A stretch of 64,000 nt of DNA from Saccharopolyspora sp. NFXS83 (GTDB lineage: Bacteria; Actinomycetota; Actinomycetes; Mycobacteriales; Pseudonocardiaceae): positions 1 through 64,000 of the forward strand of contig NZ_JAPFGB010000001.1 in NCBI RefSeq assembly GCF_026241095.1, read 5' to 3'. Shown here piece after piece: positions 58,943 through 64,000 of the stretch. The translations under genes were made by a program, and so were the position numbers. Positions within the stretch are counted from its first letter, which is position 1; every line of letters starts with the position of its first letter. The notes beneath the pieces are model-generated. The model worked only from the letters and a program-made list of their open reading frames with translations, was not told the DNA's origin and did not search any database.

Positions 58943-60052
58943 TCAGCCCGCGTGGTCGTCGCGGGACCGGACCGCGATGTCCGGGTGGTCGCTGAAGATC
59001 CCGTCGATCCCTTGGGCGAACAGCGCGTCGAAGTAGCCGAAGACGTCGCCGAACTCGGACGGGACGTCGGAGGAGCGGAAGTCGGCGGGCAGGAAGTCGT
59101 TCTCCGCGCGCACCGTGTACGGCACGACCTCCAGCCCGGCGGCGTGCGCGTCGGCGGTGACCCGCGTCGGACCGGTGAGGTGGCCGGTCTCGTCGACCGG
59201 CAGCAGCACCTTCGTGTCCGGTCCGATGACGTCGGCGTAACCCGCGATCTCCCGCAGTCCCTCCGGGGTCACCAGGTCCGCGTAGGTGCGCGGGTCGCCG
59301 GCCTCGATGAAGTCCTGCGGCGCGCCGCTGCCGCTGATCAGCTGCACGAGCCGCACCCGCAGCACGCGGTCCAGCTCCCGCAGGTTCGCGACCTCGAAGG
59401 ACTGCACCACGACCTTCGCGTTCGGGCGGTTGAGCCCGTTGTCGTCGAGCGCCCGCGCGACCTCCGGCTCCAGCGGCAGGCCGATGTGCTGGAAGTGGCT
59501 GGGGTGCTTGGTCTCCGGCGCGACGCCGATCTCGCGGTGCAGCTCCTTCGACAGGCGGTGCGCGAGGTCGACGACCTCCTGGAAGGTGGGCACCTCGAAC
59601 CGGCCGTCGTAGATCGTGTTGTTCGGGCGCAGCTCGGGGATGCGTTCGACCGCCCGCAGCGTCTTGAGCTCGGCGAGGGTGAAGTCCTCGGTGAACCAGC
59701 CGGTCAGCTCGACGCCGTCGATGACCTTGGTGGTCTTGCGGTCGGCGAACTCGGGGCGGTCGGCGACGTCGGTGGTGCCGCTGATCTCGTTCTCGTGCCG
59801 CGACACGAGCACGCCGTCGCGGGTGGAGACCAGGTCGGGCTCGATGTAGTCGGCGCCCATCCGCGCCGCCAGCTCGTAGGAGGCCAGCGTGTGCTCCGGC
59901 CGGTAGCCGGAGGCGCCGCGGTGCCCGAACACCTCGACGCGGTCCGCCTCGGCGGGAGCGGACGGGGCCGCGGCGGCCGGGAGCTGCGCGAGGCTGCTCA
60001 GCGCGGCGACCGTGGACACGGCGAGCGCCGCCAGGTGCGTCCGGATCAGCAT
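58943..60052 (-). CDS. Secreted glycerophosphodiester phosphodiesterase
   Basis: A 369-residue GlpQ-type enzyme that splits glycerophosphodiesters into glycerol-3-phosphate and an alcohol. The Sec signal peptide is 1-29 ([25 protein letters not shown] with the AAA cleavage site). The TIM-barrel active site has [15 protein letters not shown] (the catalytic HR...E), [19 protein letters not shown] with metal-binding Glu/Asp/His, and ETKHPSHF. The final [17 protein letters not shown] closes the barrel. The ATG at 60052 follows GGAGGACAG. It likely scavenges phosphate or glycerol outside the cell. The convergent hairpin at 58877 ends it. Confidence 0.95.
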   Translation of the reverse strand: MLIRTHLAALAVSTVAALSSLAQLPAAAAPSAPAEADRVEVFGHRGASGYRPEHTLASYELAARMGADYIEPDLVSTRDGVLVSRHENEISGTTDVADRPEFADRKTTKVIDGVELTGWFTEDFTLAELKTLRAVERIPELRPNNTIYDGRFEVPTFQEVVDLAHRLSKELHREIGVAPETKHPSHFQHIGLPLEPEVARALDDNGLNRPNAKVVVQSFEVANLRELDRVLRVRLVQLISGSGAPQDFIEAGDPRTYADLVTPEGLREIAGYADVIGPDTKVLLPVDETGHLTGPTRVTADAHAAGLEVVPYTVRAENDFLPADFRSSDVPSEFGDVFGYFDALFAQGIDGIFSDHPDIAVRSRDDHAG

Positions 60053-60291
60053 CTGTCCTCCAGTGGTGGTTCGTGCGCGGGAAGGGCCGCGCGCCCGGCT
60101 CGACCCTTGCCGGGGTGAGCGACGTCTTCGGCAAGACCACGCGACCATCGGGTGAACTCGGCGTGGGCGCCAGGCGTACCGCGTCCGGTTCCGGCTGGTC
60201 GGGGCCGACCGGCGGTGGCGGCTGTCCGGTTCGCCACACCGTGGCGGGGGGCCACCGCCGGGCGGTGGCGGGACGCTCTACGCTTCCGGGC

Positions 60292-61551
60292 GTGCGAATC
60301 CTCGTGATCGGGGCAGGTGGCAGGGAGCACGCGATCGTGCTCGCGCTGTCGAAGGACCCATCGGTGACCGCCCTGGCCTGCGCTCCCGGCAACGCGGGTA
60401 CCGCCGCGTTGGCCGAGCCCTACGCGGTGAACGTCGCCGACCCCGCGTCGGTGACCGAACTCGCCACGAGCTGGAAAGCGGACCTGGTCGTGTTCGGCCC
60501 GGAGACCCCGCTGGTCGCGGGTGCCGCCGACGCCGTGCGCGCCGCCGGGATCGCCTGCTTCGGCCCGTCGAAGGAAGCCGCCCGCATCGAAGGCTCCAAG
60601 GCGTTCGCGAAGGACGTCATGGTCGCCGCGGGGGTGCCCACCGCGCACAGCGAGACGGTGGACAACCCGGCGAAGCTGGACGCGGCGCTGGCCCGCTTCG
60701 GCCCCACCTGGGTGGTCAAGGACGACGGGCTCGCCGGCGGCAAGGGCGTGCTGGTCACCGGTGATTTCGACGCGGCTCGCGCGCACGCGCTGACGCTGCT
60801 CGACGACGGCCACCCGGTGCTGCTGGAGTCGTTCCTGGACGGCCCGGAGGCCTCGCTGTTCTGCCTGGTCGACGGGAGCACGGTGGTGCCGCTGCTGCCC
60901 GCGCAGGACTTCAAGCGCGTCGGCGACGAGGACGCGGGCCCGAACACCGGCGGCATGGGCGCCTACGCGCCGCTGCCGTGGGCACCCGAGGGCTTCACCG
61001 ACACCGTGGTGCGCACCGTGGTGCAGCCGGTGGTGGACGAACTGGCCGAGCGCGGCACCCCGTTCTCCGGGCTGCTCTACGCGGGCCTGGCGTTGACCTC
61101 GGCGGGCCCGCAGGTCATCGAGTTCAACTGCCGGTTCGGCGACCCGGAGACGCAGGCGGTGCTGTCGCTGCTGCACACGCCGCTGGCCGGGCTGCTCAAC
61201 GCCGTCGCGCACGGCGAGCTCGCCGCCGCTCCCGCGCTGGAGTGGGAACCGGGTGCCGCGGTCACGGTCGTCGTGGCCGCCGAGGGCTACCCGGGCCGCC
61301 CGCGGGTGGACGACGTGATCACCGGGGGCGACGCTCCCGGTGTGCTGCACTCCGGAACCCGGCGCCGCGACGACGGCGCGGTGCTGTCGGCGGGTGGCCG
61401 GGTGCTGTCGGTCGTCGCCACCGGCGAGGACCTCACCGCCGCGCGGGACGAGGTGTACCGCCGCGTCGCGGGCGTGCGGCTGCCCGGTTCGCACCACCGC
61501 GTGGACATCGCGCTGCGCGCCTCCCGCGGCGAGATCGCACCGCCCGCCTGA
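60292..61551 (+). CDS. purD: Phosphoribosylamine-glycine ligase
   Basis: ATP-grasp enzyme for the second step of purine synthesis (PRA + glycine to GAR), 419 residues. It opens [51 protein letters not shown], the ATP-grasp loop [25 protein letters not shown]-like [30 protein letters not shown] and [13 protein letters not shown] are all in place. The GTG at 60292 is the family start. A strong terminator with a U-tract follows. It lies apart from the main pur genes, as in mycobacteria. Confidence 0.98.
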   Translation: MRILVIGAGGREHAIVLALSKDPSVTALACAPGNAGTAALAEPYAVNVADPASVTELATSWKADLVVFGPETPLVAGAADAVRAAGIACFGPSKEAARIEGSKAFAKDVMVAAGVPTAHSETVDNPAKLDAALARFGPTWVVKDDGLAGGKGVLVTGDFDAARAHALTLLDDGHPVLLESFLDGPEASLFCLVDGSTVVPLLPAQDFKRVGDEDAGPNTGGMGAYAPLPWAPEGFTDTVVRTVVQPVVDELAERGTPFSGLLYAGLALTSAGPQVIEFNCRFGDPETQAVLSLLHTPLAGLLNAVAHGELAAAPALEWEPGAAVTVVVAAEGYPGRPRVDDVITGGDAPGVLHSGTRRRDDGAVLSAGGRVLSVVATGEDLTAARDEVYRRVAGVRLPGSHHRVDIALRASRGEIAPPA

Positions 61552-61569
61552 CGAGCTGAACCGGACGAA

Positions 61570-61602
61570 CCGCACGCGTGCCCCCGCACGCGTGCGGTTT
61601 TT
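61570..61602 (+). terminator. Terminator after purD
   Basis: CCGCACGCGTGC (61570-61581) pairs perfectly with GCACGCGTGCGG (61586-61597) around a CCCC loop, followed by TTTTT. A second overlapping stem with GCACGCGTGCGGGGG-like sequence follows at 61603-61618. Confidence 0.93.
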
Positions 61603-61752
61603 CGCGTGCGGGGGCACGACGATCGGCTGCATTTCCTCGAAAACCGCCGTGCGCAGCAGTTCCCCTGGTAATCATGGTTCCGGCCGGAACGGCGCGCGGG
61701 TGGGGCGCGTCGGACGCGGTGATCCGGGCCGTGAACCCAGCGAGGAGTGCTC

Positions 61753-62055
61753 GTGGCAGACGCCGGTTACAACATGGGGGCGCTCGAAACCTGCCGCTCC
61801 GCGCTGGACGGCAAGGCGGGCCCGGTCGGCGCCATCGGTGACGGGTTCGAGAACCAGCACGTCGACGCCGCGATCTTCGGTGAGCTGGACGCCGCGGCCG
61901 GGTTGGCGTCGGCGATCGCGAACCTGGACGGCGTCGCCAAGCAGCAGTTCGACGGCGCCGAGCAGCTGTTGCGCGGCGTGAGCGCGGCGCTGGACGCGGT
62001 GCGCACCAGCGTCGAGGAGATCGAGCGCACCAACGCCGATTCGTTGCGGGTCTGA
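61753..62055 (+). CDS. Small type VII secretion target protein (EspC-like, 100 aa)
   Basis: A 100-residue protein predicted to be two long helices with a short turn: GALETCRSALDGKAGPVGAIGDGFENQHVD, then AIANLDGVAKQQFDGAEQLLRGVSAALDAVRTSVEEIERTN (blocks). Its length, the helical hairpin and the position directly before a WXG100-type gene fit the ESX-secreted EspC/DUF2580 class. The central WxG is not visible, so it is the partner type without W. The GTG at 61753 follows GCGAGGAGTGC; an upstream TTG or CTG is possible. It starts a two-gene operon, 23 bp before the next gene. Confidence 0.72.
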   Translation: MADAGYNMGALETCRSALDGKAGPVGAIGDGFENQHVDAAIFGELDAAAGLASAIANLDGVAKQQFDGAEQLLRGVSAALDAVRTSVEEIERTNADSLRV

Positions 62056-62078
62056 CCCCCGCCTGGACTGGGGACGAC

Positions 62079-63329
62079 ATGGGGATCTCAGGGGAAGTCG
62101 CCGGCAAGCCCGGTGGCGCCGCGCTCGCCGAGCAGCTGCGCAAGGTGGAGAACGGCAAGCCGGAGTCGATCCGCGAGATCGGTCGGCGCTGGCGCACCGC
62201 CGGCGGATCGACCGCGGACGCGAACGGCCAGGTGCAGAGCGCCGTCACCGGCCTCGACGGGGCGTGGCAAGGGGCGTCGGCGGACGCCTTCGTCGGCTAC
62301 ATGGCGCAGGTGCGCGGCGGTTTCGACGCGGCGAAGCAGACCTTGGAGAGCTCGGCGGGCGCGCTGGACCAGGCCGCGGACGCGGTGCAGACGGCGAAGG
62401 ACGCGGTGAACTCCATCGGTGAGCGGGCGTTGGCCGACGCGCGAAACGCCGAGAACGTCTACCAGCAGGCTGTGCTGGCGCACCCGAACGATCCGCCCGC
62501 GCACCAGTTGGCGGCGCAGGTGCGCGACGACGCGATCCGGCGCGCGATGGAATCCCACGCGCAGGAGGCCACCACCAAGGTCGCCGAGGCGAACGACGGG
62601 CTGAACGCGGCGCTGACCTCGCTCAACGCCGCCGCCGGTGGCATGGCCGAGGTGTTCACGAAGATCCCGAAGGCCGGCGAGCAGGGCTTCACCCCGGCGC
62701 AGGGGCGCACCACGGAGTGGAAGTTCCAGGAGCCGGAAGGGCCCGCGAGCACCGCGCCGTCGAACGCGGCACCGGGGGCGACCGCGCCGGGACCGACCGG
62801 CCCGGGGGCGTCCGGTGCGCCCGGCGATTCGACCGGGGGATCCACGGGGAGTTCTGGTTCTTCGAGCGGCTCCGGCGGTCCCAGCGGGAGTTCCAGCGGT
62901 GCGGAAGGTTCGAGCGGCTCCTCCGGCGGGCTCGGCTCCAGCGGTGGCCCGCCGAGCAGCGGCCCGCCGCCGGGCAACGTGGACCAGTGGATCCGCGAGG
63001 CGATCAAGATCCTGCAGGAGAACGGCATCCCCGTCACCGAGGACAACATCGACGAGATCTGGACGATCATCGAGAAGGAGTCCGGTGGCGACCCGCACGC
63101 CATCAACGACTGGGACTCCAACGCCGCCAAGGGCACCCCGTCGAAGGGCCTGATGCAGTGCATCGACCCGACCTTCGAGGCGCACAAGCTGCCGGGCCAC
63201 GACGACATCTACAACCCGGTGGACAACATCATCGCCGGGGTCCGCTACACCTTCGACCGCTACGGCGGCTTCGAAGGCCACCCCGGTCTCAAGGCCATGT
63301 CCGACGGCGGCGGCTACCAGGGCTATTGA
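62079..63329 (+). CDS. WXG100-type exported protein with lytic transglycosylase (SLT) domain
   Basis: A 416-residue two-domain protein. Residues 15-100 form a WXG100 helical hairpin: LDGAWQGASADAFVGYM with the WxG turn at 63-65, and a long helix pair up to about 210. Residues 210-300 are a Pro/Ser/Gly-rich linker (SSGSGGPSGSSSGAEGSS). The last 100 residues are a lysozyme-like SLT fold: WTIIEKESGGDPHAINDWDS with catalytic Glu near 334, GLMQCIDPTFEAHKLPGHDDIYNPVDNIIAGVRYTFDRYGGF in blocks. No Sec signal is present, so export is through a type VII system, with the small partner upstream. It is a wall-cutting enzyme or an antibacterial effector; no immunity gene is seen next to it. The ATG at 62079 is used. 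Confidence 0.9.
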   Translation: MGISGEVAGKPGGAALAEQLRKVENGKPESIREIGRRWRTAGGSTADANGQVQSAVTGLDGAWQGASADAFVGYMAQVRGGFDAAKQTLESSAGALDQAADAVQTAKDAVNSIGERALADARNAENVYQQAVLAHPNDPPAHQLAAQVRDDAIRRAMESHAQEATTKVAEANDGLNAALTSLNAAAGGMAEVFTKIPKAGEQGFTPAQGRTTEWKFQEPEGPASTAPSNAAPGATAPGPTGPGASGAPGDSTGGSTGSSGSSSGSGGPSGSSSGAEGSSGSSGGLGSSGGPPSSGPPPGNVDQWIREAIKILQENGIPVTEDNIDEIWTIIEKESGGDPHAINDWDSNAAKGTPSKGLMQCIDPTFEAHKLPGHDDIYNPVDNIIAGVRYTFDRYGGFEGHPGLKAMSDGGGYQGY

Positions 63330-63411
63330 TGCGGGGCCTTCGGTTTCGCGGCCGATGATCGGCGGCGGCAGGGTTCCGTAGCGGGCCCCTTCGTCTGGCA
63401 CGCTGGCACGC

Positions 63412-64000
63412 ATGGTCAGGTCTGATTCTCTTGCCGCCGCTCAGCGCGCGAACGTTCCGCCGTTCCAGGTCATGGAGGTGCTGACGGCCGCAGCGGCGCG
63501 GCAGCGCAGCCGCGGTGACGTGGTGTCGCTCGCGGCGGGGCAGCCGTCCTCGCCCGCGCCCCGGGCGGTGCGGGAAGCGGCGGCCGAGGCGCTGCACCGG
63601 CACTCCCTCGGGTACACCGAGCAGCTCGGCCTCCCCGAGCTGCGCGACGCGGTCGCCGCGCACTACCAGCGCGACGGCGGTCCGGCGGTCGAGCGCGACG
63701 AGGTCGTCATGACCACCGGCGCTTCCGGCGGGTTCCTGCTGGCGTTCCTGAGCGCGTTCGACGCGGGCGATCGAGTGGCGCTGGCCCGGCCCGGTTATCC
63801 GGCCTACCGCAACATCCTCCGCGCGCTCGGCTGCGAGGTCGTGGAGCTGCCCTGCGACGAGTCCACCCGGTTCCAGCCGACGGTGGCGATGCTGGAGGAG
63901 CTCGACGAGCCGGTGCAGGGCCTGATCGTGGCCAGCCCGGCGAACCCGACGGGCACGGTGCTCACCGGGGAGGAGCTGGCGGAACTCGCGGGCTGGTGCG
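63412..64000 (+). CDS. Pyridoxal-phosphate aminotransferase class I/II (partial, 3' end outside)
   Basis: The first 196 residues of an aspartate-aminotransferase-fold enzyme; the window ends before the PLP lysine. The start MVRSDSLAAAQRANVPPFQVMEVLTAAA with VVSLAAGQPSSPAPRAV, then LGYTEQLGLPELRDAVAAHY, VVMTTGASGGFLLAFLSAFDAGDRVALARPGYPAYRNIL and IVASPANPTGT (blocks only) are the class I/II N-terminal motifs. The G-Q-P-S-S and Y-T-x-x-x-G patterns fit aromatic or aspartate transaminases. The substrate cannot be set without the C-terminus. The ATG at 63412 is the natural start. Confidence 0.92.
   Translation, partial: MVRSDSLAAAQRANVPPFQVMEVLTAAAARQRSRGDVVSLAAGQPSSPAPRAVREAAAEALHRHSLGYTEQLGLPELRDAVAAHYQRDGGPAVERDEVVMTTGASGGFLLAFLSAFDAGDRVALARPGYPAYRNILRALGCEVVELPCDESTRFQPTVAMLEELDEPVQGLIVASPANPTGTVLTGEELAELAGWC

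Overview
The window is chromosomal DNA of a high-G+C actinobacterium. Codons nearly always end in G or C, GTG and TTG starts are common, and several loci are typical of the order: an HspR/HAIR heat-shock regulon, a type VII secretion substrate pair, DUF3151, and an Rv0338c-like iron-sulfur reductase. From memory, many genes match the Rv0321-Rv0385 section of Mycobacterium tuberculosis: dcd, the Fe-S reductase, dnaK-grpE-dnaJ-hspR, purA with a divergent partner, DUF3151, fba, DedA, SpoU-hypothetical-pyrE, clpB and a flavohemoglobin. Gene content and the intergenic repeats suggest Pseudonocardiaceae, perhaps Saccharopolyspora or a relative; the genus is an inference.

Layout. 0-11 kb: universal stress protein, trmB, an ABC ATPase with a dead Walker A, a NarL-type two-component pair, an amidohydrolase, an isonitrile-hydratase-like DJ-1 protein, an FAD oxidase and small membrane proteins. 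11-19 kb: tRNA-Gly(CCC), dcd, a sugar porter, an epoxide-hydrolase homologue lacking its usual catalytic His, a small secreted protein and the Fe-S reductase. 19-28 kb: membrane proteins, an SMR efflux/TetR pair, a DUF4097 protein and the dnaK-grpE-dnaJ-hspR cluster behind two HAIR operators. 27-36 kb: a flavohemoglobin divergent from a PNPOx-like protein, a dehydrogenase pseudogene, and a MarR-MFS-YceI operon in which transporter and YceI protein share a carboxypeptidase-regulatory-like beta-sandwich module. 36-47 kb: clpB with its own HAIR, an MFS/TetR pair with a palindromic operator, a permease pseudogene, an SDR, pyrE-hypothetical-SpoU and DedA. 47-58 kb: nagA with a DasR-type site, a SigE-family sigma factor, fba, DUF3151, an FUSC-type protein, purA, a secreted HNH nuclease, and a sulfonate locus (ssuA, ssuD) preceded by a cysteine-containing leader peptide. 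58-64 kb: a glycerophosphodiesterase, purD, a type VII substrate pair ending in a muralytic domain, and an aminotransferase cut by the window edge.

The most distinctive features are (i) a family of dispersed intergenic hairpins of about 110 bp whose stems covary between copies while the loop stays constant, with a variable GC-rich tail; (ii) the MarR-MFS-YceI operon with shared beta-sandwich modules and two MarR-type palindromes over its promoter; (iii) DnaA-box-like TGTGGACAA motifs inside the linker of that MFS gene; (iv) the leader peptide at ssuA; and (v) two recently broken genes.
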